A DNA stretch of 64,000 nucleotides, taken from Rhizobium sp. CG5 (GTDB lineage: Bacteria; Pseudomonadota; Alphaproteobacteria; Rhizobiales; Rhizobiaceae). The first letter of the stretch is position 1. Every line of letters begins with the position of its first letter. Location of the stretch: positions 62,001-126,000 of the forward strand of contig NZ_JABAEF010000019.1 of NCBI RefSeq assembly GCF_023701945.1, given 5' to 3'. This document shows, one piece after another, positions 17,087 through 25,022 of the stretch. Below the pieces are notes generated by a model. It saw only the letters and a program-made list of their open reading frames with translations. It was not told the origin of the DNA and did no database searches. The translations under genes and the position numbers were made by a program.

Positions 17087-17643
17087 TGTCGGGCAAGGAC
17101 AAGATCAGCACGGAAGATCGCATCCTGTGGGGCAAGGTTGCCCGCAGCACGCGCGCCCTGCCGGGTCGCCTGGAAGATCTGACCGAATTCGAGCGCAGCT
17201 TTCTCGAAGAATTGCCCGAGATCGTTCCGATGCCGAAGCTGTCCCCTGGACTGGACCCCTTCGTCGTGCAGAAAGTCGACAATAAGAAATCCTCCGGCAT
17301 GCACCATCCGCTGGAGCGGCCGGTCAAGAGAAAGCTCGCCCGCGGCCAGCTGGCACTGGAAGCCAGGATCGATCTGCACGGACTGATCCAGAGCGAGGCG
17401 CACGGCATCCTGCTGGATTTCCTCATTCGGGCCCATGAACGTGGGCTCAGGCATGTCCTGGTGATTACCGGCAAGGGCAGTTCGATGGGCAGTGACGGCG
17501 CCCTGAAGCGTGCCGTGCCGATGTGGTTTTCGAAAACGGAGTTTCGCTATCTGATCTCCTCCCACGAACAGGCGGCGCGTCATCATGGCGGCGAGGGTGC
17601 GCTTTATGTCCGCCTGTCGCGCTCTCCGGGAGAGCACCGGTGA
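17086..17643 (+). CDS. Smr domain-containing protein
   Basis: This 185-residue protein has a C-terminal Smr (small MutS-related) domain, a fold found in nucleases that act on DNA or mRNA. The visible signature is ARIDLHGLIQSEAHGILLDFLI, with the DLHG motif near residue 97. HVLVITGKGSSMGSDGALKR follows, with the TGKG loop. The N-terminal half is charged and without recognisable domain. ATG at 17086 shares a base with the mltA stop; a GTG at 17083 is an alternative. It overlaps the XRE gene in a GTGA. Target nucleic acid cannot be inferred. Confidence 0.9.
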   Translation: MSGKDKISTEDRILWGKVARSTRALPGRLEDLTEFERSFLEELPEIVPMPKLSPGLDPFVVQKVDNKKSSGMHHPLERPVKRKLARGQLALEARIDLHGLIQSEAHGILLDFLIRAHERGLRHVLVITGKGSSMGSDGALKRAVPMWFSKTEFRYLISSHEQAARHHGGEGALYVRLSRSPGEHR

Positions 17644-18005
17644 CGCCGTTTGGAGAAGCGGTGCGCCGGTTGCGGGAGCGCAAGGGCGTGTCCCAGAAGG
17701 ACATGGCGATCGCCATCGGCGTGTCGCCTGCCTATCTCTCGGCGCTGGAACATGGCCGGCGCGGCAAGCCGAGCTTCGATCTGCTGCAGCGGGTGGCGGG
17801 TTATTTCAACATTATCTGGGACGAGGCCGAAGAATTGTTCATGATTGCCGGCTCGTCCGACCCGCGCGTCGTGCTCGACACATCAGGCCTCGGGCCGGAA
17901 TACACAGCCTTCGCGAATCATCTGGCCCGCGCGATTCGCACTCTGTCGCCGGCAATGATAAGAGAGTTCGAGGAAATTCTCAAAAAGACCGAAACAGTCG
18001 AATGA
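17640..18005 (+). CDS. XRE-family helix-turn-helix transcriptional regulator
   Basis: This 121-residue protein has an N-terminal Cro/CI-type HTH with FGEAVRRLRERKGVSQKDMA and SPAYLSALEHGRRGKPSF. A helical C-terminal tail of about 50 residues may mediate dimerisation. The start is GTG 17640, overlapping the Smr stop (GTGA), so it is the last of four coupled genes: Tim44-like, mltA, Smr, XRE. gyrB starts 143 bp further on. Its target is unknown; its own operon or gyrB would be the first guesses, from position only. Confidence 0.9.
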   Translation: MTPFGEAVRRLRERKGVSQKDMAIAIGVSPAYLSALEHGRRGKPSFDLLQRVAGYFNIIWDEAEELFMIAGSSDPRVVLDTSGLGPEYTAFANHLARAIRTLSPAMIREFEEILKKTETVE

Positions 18006-18148
18006 AACCTCCAAACATCCCCTGATTTGTGGCGCAGGCGGGCGTCCGGAGTTTGGAACTTGCCGCAAAGACCCTATAGTCATCCGACAGAAAGCTTCTG
18101 ATTCGACAGATCGGAACTTTTCCCCGATTAGACTGGAAAGATCGCTGA

Positions 18149-20584
18149 ATGACCGATACCCCCGTTGCTGAAAATGGTGCGAGCGCCGAATACGGCGCTG
18201 ATTCCATTAAGGTGCTCAAAGGCCTCGATGCCGTTCGCAAGCGGCCCGGCATGTACATCGGTGATACCGATGACGGCTCGGGTCTCCACCACATGGTTTA
18301 TGAAGTTGTCGACAATGCCATTGACGAAGCGCTCGGCGGCTATGCGGATCTGGTGACCGTCACGCTGAATGCCGATGGCTCGGTCACCGTGACCGACAAC
18401 GGCCGCGGCATCCCGACCGATATCCACACCGGCGAAGGCATTTCGGCTGCCGAAGTGATCATGACCCAGCTGCATGCCGGCGGCAAGTTCGACCAGAATT
18501 CCTACAAGGTCTCCGGCGGTCTGCACGGCGTCGGCGTGTCGGTGGTCAATGCGCTGTCGGTCAAGCTGAAGCTGAAGATCCGTCGCGCCGGCAAGATTTT
18601 CGAGATGAGTTTCACCCATGGCGTTGCCGATGCACCGCTGGTCTCCACCGGCGACTGCGGTTCCGAGACCGGCACGGAAGTGACCTTCACGCCGAGCACG
18701 GAAACCTTCACCAATACCGATTTCGATTATGGCACCCTGGAACATCGTCTGCGCGAACTGGCGTTTCTGAATTCCGGCGTCCGGATCCTTCTGACCGACA
18801 AGCGCCGCTCAGATATCCGCCAGGAAGAAATGCTCTATGACGGTGGCCTCGAAGCCTTCGTCGTCTATCTCGATCGAGCCAAGAAGCCGCTCGTCCAGAG
18901 GCCGGTCTCCATTCGTGGCGAAAAGGACGGCATCGTCGTCGAAGTCGCGATGTGGTGGAACGACAGCTATCATGAAAACGTGCTGTGCTTCACCAACAAC
19001 ATTCCCCAGCGCGACGGCGGCACCCATATGGCGGGCTTCCGCGGTGCGCTGACCCGGCAGATCGTCTCTTATGCCGATACGTCCGGCATCATGAAGCGGG
19101 AAAAAGTCTCGCTGACCGGCGACGATTGCCGCGAAGGTCTGACGGCGGTTCTGTCGGTCAAGGTTCCGGATCCGAAGTTCTCGTCGCAGACCAAGGACAA
19201 GCTGGTCTCCTCGGAAGTTCGCCCCGTCGTCGAGAGCCTGGTCAGCGAAGCGCTGAGCGTCTGGCTTGAGGAGCATCCCTCAGACGCCAAGATCCTCATC
19301 GGCAAGGTGGTTGAGGCCGCGGCCGCCCGCGAGGCAGCCCGCAAGGCCCGCGAACTGACCCGCCGCAAAGGTGCCCTCGATATCGCCTCGCTGCCCGGCA
19401 AGCTTGCCGACTGCTCCGAGCGCGACCCGGCCAAATCCGAACTGTTCCTGGTGGAGGGCGACTCCGCTGGCGGTTCGGCCAAGCAGGGCCGTTCGCGTGA
19501 ATCCCAGGCCATCCTGCCGCTGCGTGGTAAGATCCTGAACGTCGAGCGCGCCCGTTTCGACAAGATGCTTGGCAGCCAGGAAATCGGCACGCTGATCACG
19601 GCACTCGGCACTTCGATCGGCAAGGACGAGTTCAATGCCGACAAGCTGCGCTACCACAAGATCATCATCATGACCGACGCTGACGTCGACGGCGCGCATA
19701 TCAGAACCCTGCTGTTGACCTTCTTCTTCCGGCAGATGCCGGAGCTTATCGAGCGCGGCCATCTCTACATCGCTCAGCCGCCGCTCTACAAAGTGACGCG
19801 CGGCAAGTCGATCCAGTATCTGAAGGACGAAAAGGCCCTTGAGGACTATCTGATCGGCATGGGTCTCGACGAAGCGACGCTGAAGCTCGGCAATGGCGAA
19901 GTGCGCGCCGGGCCGGACCTCAGGGAAATCACGCAGGATGCCTTGCGGCTGCGGTCGCTCGTCGAAGGTCTGCATTCGCGCTATAACCGCAATGTGGTGG
20001 AGCAGGCGGCAATCGTCGGGGCGCTCAATCCAGAGCTTACGGAAAACAAGGTCCGGGCAGAGCAGACGGCGGCCGAGGTCGCTCACCGACTCGACCTGAT
20101 TTCTGAGGAAACCGAACGCGGCTGGATCGGCATTGTCACGGATGAAGGCGGCATGCGCTTCGAACGGATGGTGCGTGGTGTCAAGGAAACAGCCGCGATC
20201 GATGTCGCGCTGATCGGTTCGGTCGATGCCCGCTACATGGACCAGATGGCATCCCGCCTGCGCGAGATCTACGGCACCCCGCCGGTCTTGAGCCGCAAGG
20301 ACGGGACACTCGAAATTTCCGGTCCCCGCTCTCTCCTGGATTCTGTTTTCGCCTTTGGCCGTAAAGGCCTGTCGATGCAGCGTTACAAAGGACTTGGCGA
20401 GATGAATGCCGAGCAGCTGTGGGAAACCACCCTGGATCCGAACGTACGCTCCCTGTTGCAGGTGCGGGTCAACGACGCGACCGATGCGGACGGCCTGTTC
20501 TCCAGGCTGATGGGCGACGAAGTCGAACCGCGTCGCGACTTCATTCAGGAAAATGCGCTCAACGTCGCCAACCTGGATATCTGA
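18149..20584 (+). CDS. gyrB: DNA gyrase subunit B
   Basis: GyrB (811 aa) is the ATPase subunit of gyrase, which introduces negative supercoils and clears positive ones ahead of forks. The GHKL ATP site shows KRPGMYIGDT near residue 32, VVDNAIDEAL and GLHGVGVSVVNAL. The TOPRIM domain shows LVEGDSAGGSAKQGR and MTDADVDGAHIRTLL, including the DxD metal residues. The C-terminus has QRYKGLGEMNAEQLWETT. It lies on the leading strand about 8 kb right of the candidate origin, with parS-like sites directly after its stop. Confidence 0.98.
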   Translation: MTDTPVAENGASAEYGADSIKVLKGLDAVRKRPGMYIGDTDDGSGLHHMVYEVVDNAIDEALGGYADLVTVTLNADGSVTVTDNGRGIPTDIHTGEGISAAEVIMTQLHAGGKFDQNSYKVSGGLHGVGVSVVNALSVKLKLKIRRAGKIFEMSFTHGVADAPLVSTGDCGSETGTEVTFTPSTETFTNTDFDYGTLEHRLRELAFLNSGVRILLTDKRRSDIRQEEMLYDGGLEAFVVYLDRAKKPLVQRPVSIRGEKDGIVVEVAMWWNDSYHENVLCFTNNIPQRDGGTHMAGFRGALTRQIVSYADTSGIMKREKVSLTGDDCREGLTAVLSVKVPDPKFSSQTKDKLVSSEVRPVVESLVSEALSVWLEEHPSDAKILIGKVVEAAAAREAARKARELTRRKGALDIASLPGKLADCSERDPAKSELFLVEGDSAGGSAKQGRSRESQAILPLRGKILNVERARFDKMLGSQEIGTLITALGTSIGKDEFNADKLRYHKIIIMTDADVDGAHIRTLLLTFFFRQMPELIERGHLYIAQPPLYKVTRGKSIQYLKDEKALEDYLIGMGLDEATLKLGNGEVRAGPDLREITQDALRLRSLVEGLHSRYNRNVVEQAAIVGALNPELTENKVRAEQTAAEVAHRLDLISEETERGWIGIVTDEGGMRFERMVRGVKETAAIDVALIGSVDARYMDQMASRLREIYGTPPVLSRKDGTLEISGPRSLLDSVFAFGRKGLSMQRYKGLGEMNAEQLWETTLDPNVRSLLQVRVNDATDADGLFSRLMGDEVEPRRDFIQENALNVANLDI

Positions 20585-20586
20585 TC

Positions 20587-20603
20587 TGTTTTCACGTGAA
20601 TCA
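20587..20603. promoter_or_regulatory. Degenerate parS-like site after gyrB
   Basis: TGTTTTCACGTGAATCA keeps the CACGTG core but has one extra T in the left arm and one change in the right arm compared with parS. It starts 2 bp after the gyrB stop and lies 27 bp from a better site. ParB binding is doubtful for this copy alone. Confidence 0.45.
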
Positions 20604-20614
20604 TTTGTTAACCG

Positions 20615-20630
20615 TGATTCACGTGAAACA
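20615..20630. promoter_or_regulatory. parS-like site downstream of gyrB
   Basis: TGATTCACGTGAAACA is identical to the site at the aroE start and matches parS at 15 of 16 positions. It is in the 61-bp convergent gap between gyrB and the nitroreductase gene, about 10.3 kb right of the candidate oriC. Confidence 0.8.
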
Positions 20631-20645
20631 CTTATTCAGTCCCGA

Positions 20646-21245
20646 CTATGCCTTCGGAAATGAGCCCTCGAAGGCCACGGCGCTGAGCGGCTTGCGACCA
20701 TTTGGAACTTCGCGGCCCTGAAGCTGCTCCGGCAGGAGGGCAGGGTCGCCCAGTTTTCCGATTGCCACGGCAGCCTCCGCCCGGTAACCCGGCGGAACGA
20801 CCAGCACCTCAAGCGCCCGCTCAAAATTCACGCCGCCCATGGCATGGGCAAAATAGCCGGAATGAAATGCCTGCAGCGCCAGCATTGCCCAGGCAGCCCC
20901 CGCGTCGAAGCTATGACTGCGAAACGGCTGCGGCTCGCTGCCGTCGTCTTTCCGGTTCAGCGTGTCTGAAAAGATCATGACGAGAGCAGAGGCAGACCTG
21001 GCCCAGACCTGGTTCGATTCCGCGAGCAGGCCGAGCAACCCGTCCCAATGTGCATCGCCCTTAAGCGCATAGACGAAACGCCACGGCTGGTAATTGGAGG
21101 CTGAGGGTGCCCAATGGGCCGCCTCCAGAATGGTCATCAGCGACGCTTTATCCATGCTCTCGCCGGTAAAGGAGCGCGGCGACCAGCGATCCAGAAAGAC
21201 GGGATGGATGGGATAGTCCGATTGGCGATGATTGCTTTGTGTCAT
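20646..21245 (-). CDS. Nitroreductase family protein
   Basis: The product (199 aa from ATG 21243-21245, MTQSNHRQ) is an FMN-dependent oxidoreductase of the nitroreductase superfamily. RWSPRSFTGESMD near residue 22 gives the phosphate-binding RSF pattern. LEAAHWAPSASNYQPWRFVYA gives the substrate-side loop, and AMGGVNFERALEVLVVPPGY the C-terminal part. The longer frame to 21320 adds unconserved residues. It is convergent with gyrB and stands alone. The physiological substrate cannot be deduced; quinones, nitroaromatics and flavins are all used in this family. Confidence 0.88.
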   Translation of the reverse strand: MTQSNHRQSDYPIHPVFLDRWSPRSFTGESMDKASLMTILEAAHWAPSASNYQPWRFVYALKGDAHWDGLLGLLAESNQVWARSASALVMIFSDTLNRKDDGSEPQPFRSHSFDAGAAWAMLALQAFHSGYFAHAMGGVNFERALEVLVVPPGYRAEAAVAIGKLGDPALLPEQLQGREVPNGRKPLSAVAFEGSFPKA

Positions 21246-21565
21246 GCGTGTCCCTGCTGTGATGGGGTCGAGGCCGATGTAACGGCATAACCGATATGGC
21301 AAGATGCAGCACCGAATCAAGAAGATCTGAGCGTCCGTCCGCTGGCGATCGCTCGGCCATTGTTAACCAGCTTCGCCACCTGGAACTTTAACGCCTCCAT
21401 GCCATTATGAAATAGTGACTGGCGGAAGAACAGGAGACAGACGCGCTCCTCGTACTTTGGTCGGCCCAACAACAAAATTCTTAACCTTTGACGGAATTCT
21501 GGTAGTTTTGGCGGTTGCGATGAAGATCGCGGCACCTGGATGGAAAGCGAAAGGCGGCTCTGCTC
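21246..21565. other. 320-bp divergent intergenic region (nitroreductase/phaZ)
   Basis: No coding frame with family resemblance was found here. It must hold the promoters of the nitroreductase (leftward) and phaZ (rightward). TTAACC occurs at 21363-21368 and 21481-21486; these are only half-sites resembling CtrA motifs and are not spaced as a full TTAA-N7-TTAA site. An AAAGGCGG ribosome site lies just before phaZ. No hairpin terminator or riboswitch was recognised. Confidence 0.5.
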
Positions 21566-22843
21566 ATGTTTTATCAGCTCTATGAAATGAACCATGCAGT
21601 GATGGCGCCCTTTCGAGCGACCGCCGACGCCATGCGGCTCGCCTACGGCAATCCGCTCAATCCGCTGACCCACACGGTGGTCGGTCGTACCATGGCAGCC
21701 GGCTTCGAAGTGTTCGAGCGCGCCACCCGCCGCTACGGCAAACCGTCCTTCGATCTTCCGACCACGCAAATCGCTGGCCAGACTGTCGCCATTCGCGAAG
21801 AGATCATCTGGAAGAAGCCGTTCTGCAACCTCATCCATTTTGAAAGAGACTTGGCCGCCGATCACGGCGACGACCCGAAGATCCTGATCGTCGCGCCCAT
21901 GTCGGGTCACTACGCCACGCTCCTGCGCGGCACGGTGGAAGCCCTTCTGCCAAGCGCCGATGTCTATATCACCGACTGGATCGACGCCCGCATGGTCCCA
22001 GTCACCGATGGCGTCTTCGATCTGGATGACTACATCGACTACGTTATCGAGATGCTGCACCACCTGGGGCCTCGCACCAATGTGGTGGCAGTCTGTCAGC
22101 CATCGGTTCCGGTGCTTGCCGCGGTGGCGGTCATGGAAGCTGCCGGCGACGATTGCGCTCCCGCCTCGATGACCCTGATGGGTGGTCCGATCGACACCCG
22201 CTGCAATCCGACGGCCGTCAACGAATTGGCGCAGAAGAAGCCGCTTGAATGGTTCAAGGACAATGTCATCATGAATGTTCCCTGGCCGCAGCCGGGCTTC
22301 ATGCGCGCCGTCTATCCGGGCTTTCTGCAACTGTCCGGCTTCATGTCGATGAACCTGGACCGCCACATGATCGCCCAGAAGGATTTTTACATGCACCTCG
22401 TCAAGAACGACGGGGATTCGGCCGAGCGCCATCGCGACTTCTACGACGAATATCTGGCGGTCATGGACCTGACGGCGGAGTTTTATCTGCAGACGGTCGA
22501 CACCGTCTTCATCAAGCATTCCCTGCCCAAGGGCGAGATGATGCATCGCGGCAAGCGTGTCGATACCGCAGCGATCCGCAATGTCGCGCTGCTGACCGTC
22601 GAAGGCGAGAACGACGATATCTCCGGCGTCGGCCAGACCAAGGCGGCCCAAACCATCAGCCCAAATATTTCCGACGACAAGCGCATGCACTATCTGCAGC
22701 CCGATGTCGGGCATTACGGCGTCTTCAACGGCTCGCGCTTTCGCAAGGAAATCGCGCCGCGTATCATCGCCTTTGCCCGGAAACACTCCGAAGTGGTCAA
22801 GCCCAGCATCAAGCGCGTCATCAAGGGCGGCAAGTCCGTCTGA
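21566..22843 (+). CDS. phaZ: Intracellular polyhydroxyalkanoate depolymerase PhaZ
   Basis: PhaZ degrades stored poly-3-hydroxybutyrate granules to release carbon. The 425-residue protein begins MFYQLYEMNHAVMAPFRA, as in rhizobial PhaZ. It has an alpha/beta-hydrolase core with VVAVCQPSVPVLAAVAVM near residue 177, where the cysteine of the CQPS box is the presumed nucleophile instead of serine. TLMGGPIDTRCNPTAVN follows, and HYLQPDVGHYGVFNGSRF carries the catalytic histidine. It appears monocistronic. The family is well separated from extracellular depolymerases, as there is no signal peptide. Confidence 0.93.
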   Translation: MFYQLYEMNHAVMAPFRATADAMRLAYGNPLNPLTHTVVGRTMAAGFEVFERATRRYGKPSFDLPTTQIAGQTVAIREEIIWKKPFCNLIHFERDLAADHGDDPKILIVAPMSGHYATLLRGTVEALLPSADVYITDWIDARMVPVTDGVFDLDDYIDYVIEMLHHLGPRTNVVAVCQPSVPVLAAVAVMEAAGDDCAPASMTLMGGPIDTRCNPTAVNELAQKKPLEWFKDNVIMNVPWPQPGFMRAVYPGFLQLSGFMSMNLDRHMIAQKDFYMHLVKNDGDSAERHRDFYDEYLAVMDLTAEFYLQTVDTVFIKHSLPKGEMMHRGKRVDTAAIRNVALLTVEGENDDISGVGQTKAAQTISPNISDDKRMHYLQPDVGHYGVFNGSRFRKEIAPRIIAFARKHSEVVKPSIKRVIKGGKSV

Positions 22844-22978
22844 CGTCCTTTGATTTCTTGCAGCTAATACAGTCCTTTGCGGGATTTGACCGGCGGATGT
22901 CTTGAAGGGCGCCCGCCGGTTTACCACATCGATTTCCATCGGGCGGCATTCCGCCCCCGAAGAAAACGAGGGTAATTG

Positions 22979-23419
22979 ATGATGAACCAATCAGCATTGC
23001 TGCGCCCGGACTGGACGCCGGCAACCGTCGTTCTGATGGTGCTAGGCTTTATGGTGTTCTGGCCTTTGGGGCTCGCCATGCTTGCCTATATTCTTTTTGG
23101 CGATCGCTTCAAGGAATTCAAGCGCAACGCCAACGAAGCGGCTGACGGCATGTTTTCGAAGTGCCGCCCGGGCAAGTATCGTGGCCGTTCGCCGTCTTCG
23201 ACCGGCAATGTCGCCTTCGACGACTGGCGCAAGGCCGAACTGGAGCGCATGGAAACCGAACGCCGCAGGCTCGATGAAATGCGCGAGGAGTTCGACTCCT
23301 ATTCCCGCGAACTGCGTCGCGCCAAGGATCAGGAAGAGTTTGATCGCTTCATGCGCGAACGCAACGCGGTGAAGCGTACCGACGGTGACGTTCCGGGCTC
23401 GGCTTTTTCCACGAATTGA
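22979..23419 (+). CDS. DUF2852 domain-containing membrane protein
   Basis: This 146-residue protein of unknown function has one hydrophobic segment near residues 16-38 (VLMVLGFMVFWPLGLAMLAYIL). A basic patch and a long charged helix follow from about residue 78, with RMETERRRLDEMREEFDSYS, which looks like a coiled coil. It matches the alphaproteobacterial DUF2852 pattern. ATG 22979 is preceded by GAGG at a spacing of 7; TTG 22976 and ATG 22982 are alternatives. A strong terminator follows at 23447. Confidence 0.85.
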   Translation: MMNQSALLRPDWTPATVVLMVLGFMVFWPLGLAMLAYILFGDRFKEFKRNANEAADGMFSKCRPGKYRGRSPSSTGNVAFDDWRKAELERMETERRRLDEMREEFDSYSRELRRAKDQEEFDRFMRERNAVKRTDGDVPGSAFSTN

Positions 23420-23446
23420 TCGGGCATTCGCCCCATCGCAACGGAT

Positions 23447-23476
23447 GCCGGCATCGCGCGCGATGCCGGCTTTTTT
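23447..23476 (+). terminator. Rho-independent terminator after the DUF2852 gene
   Basis: A 24-bp perfect palindrome, GCCGGCATCGCG followed by its complement (23447-23470), forms a GC-rich hairpin. It is followed by TTTTTT (23471-23476). It separates the DUF2852 gene from the metalloprotease gene. Confidence 0.85.
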
Positions 23477-23513
23477 GCGCGGCAACATCCTTCGAATCGG
23501 CTAAGACCACATC

Positions 23514-24275
23514 ATGTTCGCGATGTTGAAGAAGACCATCAGGAGATCGAGCAAGCCGAAGGCGCCCGAAAGCCGGGTGCTGGAGGTTGCGGGCCGAGCC
23601 GTGCCCCTGACCATTCGCCAGAATGCCCGCGCCACCCGCATCACGCTTCGCATCGAACCGGGCGGCCGTGCCCTGAAGATGACGGTGCCGACGGGGCTTC
23701 GCGACATCGAAGTCAGCGATTTCCTGGACCGCCACCGCGGCTGGTTGAATACCAAGCTATCCAAGTACAGCACCGACAACCGGCTGCGGCCCGGCGCGGA
23801 CATCCTGCTCCGGGGCGTACCGCACCTGATCGTGCACACAGGCCTGTTGCGCGGTATTACCGAAGTGACGCAGATCGATGGCCGGCCGGCCGTCAAGATC
23901 AGCGGGCTGGAGGAACATGCCGGCCGACGCCTGTCGGCTTTCCTGAAGAAGGAAGCCCGCGCCGATCTGGAGCGGCTGGTGGCCGAGCATACGCGGACCA
24001 TTGGCCGTAAGCCCGGTGTACTGTCGATGAAGGACACGCGCAGCCGTTGGGGATCCTGTTCGTGGGACGGCAATCTGAGCTTTTCCTGGCGCATCGTCAT
24101 GGCCCCTCCAAGCGTCATCGACTACCTGGCCGCCCATGAAGTGGCGCATCTTCGAGAAATGAACCATGGCCCGGCCTTCTGGGCGCTTTGCCGAAAGCTC
24201 TGTCCGCACATGGAGGAAGCCAAGCTCTGGCTGAAACGCCATGGCTCGCAATTGCACGCGATCGACTTCGACTGA
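23514..24275 (+). CDS. YgjP-like metallopeptidase domain protein (M48/DUF45 family)
   Basis: The 253-residue protein resembles YgjP/DUF45 zinc metallopeptidases related to SprT. The zinc site is AAHEVAHLREMNHGPAFW near residue 205, an HExxH motif with a third histidine downstream. The preceding MKDTRSRWGSCSWDGNLSFSWR is the family signature. The N-terminal half has IRQNARATRITLRIEPGG, also characteristic. There is no signal peptide, so it is probably cytoplasmic. Substrate is unknown. It follows a terminator and is followed by trpF after 72 bp. Confidence 0.9.
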   Translation: MFAMLKKTIRRSSKPKAPESRVLEVAGRAVPLTIRQNARATRITLRIEPGGRALKMTVPTGLRDIEVSDFLDRHRGWLNTKLSKYSTDNRLRPGADILLRGVPHLIVHTGLLRGITEVTQIDGRPAVKISGLEEHAGRRLSAFLKKEARADLERLVAEHTRTIGRKPGVLSMKDTRSRWGSCSWDGNLSFSWRIVMAPPSVIDYLAAHEVAHLREMNHGPAFWALCRKLCPHMEEAKLWLKRHGSQLHAIDFD

Positions 24276-24347
24276 TTCATCCGAAGTGAGCGGTCTGGCG
24301 TCGCAAATTGGCTCGACTCTTTTGTGTTTTCATGTCACTTCGCTGCC

Positions 24348-25022
24348 ATGAAGCCCGATATCAAGATTTGCGGATTGAAGACACCGGAAGCGGTCGATCG
24401 CGCCGTCGAGCGCGGGGCGACCCATATCGGTTTTATCTTCTTTGAAAAGAGCCCGCGCAATATCGAACCGGATATTGCCGGACGGCTGGCCGATCGCATC
24501 CGCGGCCGCGCCAAGGTCGTGGCTGTCACGGTCGATGCCGACAATGACGAGCTGGACGAGATCGTCGATCTTCTGAAGCCCGACATTCTGCAATTCCACG
24601 GCAAGGAAAGCGCCGAGCGCCTGCTGAACGTCAAGGCGGTCTATGGCCTGCCGGTGATGAAGGCATTCTCTATCCGCGATGCCGATGACTTGAGGAAGAT
24701 CCCGCCCTATATAGGCATTGCCGATCGATTTCTGTTCGATGCCAAGCCGCCGGCCGGCTCCGACCTTCCGGGCGGCAATGGCGTCTCCTTCGATTGGCAA
24801 TTGCTGCGAACGCTTGACGACGATGTCGATTACATGCTTTCCGGGGGGCTGAACAAAGACAATATCGAGGCCGCCCTGCGGGAAACCGGCACGCGCGCCA
24901 TTGATGTCTCCTCCGGGGTCGAAAGCGCGCCGGGCGTCAAGGATCTGGATATGATGGACGAATTTTTCGCCGCGGTTGAGCGCGCAAACGCGCCGGCACC
25001 GGTATCAGGGAGCGTAAAGTGA
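24348..25022 (+). CDS. trpF: Phosphoribosylanthranilate isomerase TrpF
   Basis: TrpF converts N-(5-phosphoribosyl)anthranilate to CdRP in tryptophan synthesis. The product (224 aa) starts MKPDIKICGLKTPEAV, with the catalytic cysteine in the KICG motif. HIGFIFFEKSPRNIEP and DILQFHGKES follow. The phosphate-binding end is YMLSGGLNKDNIEAAL and AIDVSSGVESAPGVKD, with the second catalytic aspartate. An upstream ATG at 24324 is less likely. It overlaps trpB in a GTGA, the usual rhizobial trpF-trpB-trpA order, separate from trpE(G). Confidence 0.96.
   Translation: MKPDIKICGLKTPEAVDRAVERGATHIGFIFFEKSPRNIEPDIAGRLADRIRGRAKVVAVTVDADNDELDEIVDLLKPDILQFHGKESAERLLNVKAVYGLPVMKAFSIRDADDLRKIPPYIGIADRFLFDAKPPAGSDLPGGNGVSFDWQLLRTLDDDVDYMLSGGLNKDNIEAALRETGTRAIDVSSGVESAPGVKDLDMMDEFFAAVERANAPAPVSGSVK

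Noticed and set aside
18088..18100. CAGAA-AGC-TTCTG inverted repeat before gyrB
   Set aside because: Only 5-bp arms and no second copy; too short to claim as an operator.
22889..22920. ACCGGCGG/CCGCCGGT hairpin after phaZ
   Set aside because: The loop is 16 nt and no U-tract follows, so it is not a convincing terminator.
21317..22990. 557-codon open frame antisense to phaZ
   Set aside because: Fully overlaps a clear PhaZ gene and shows no motif.
24276..24347. Tryptophan attenuator before trpF
   Set aside because: No leader peptide with tandem tryptophan codons or terminator hairpin is visible in the 72-bp gap.
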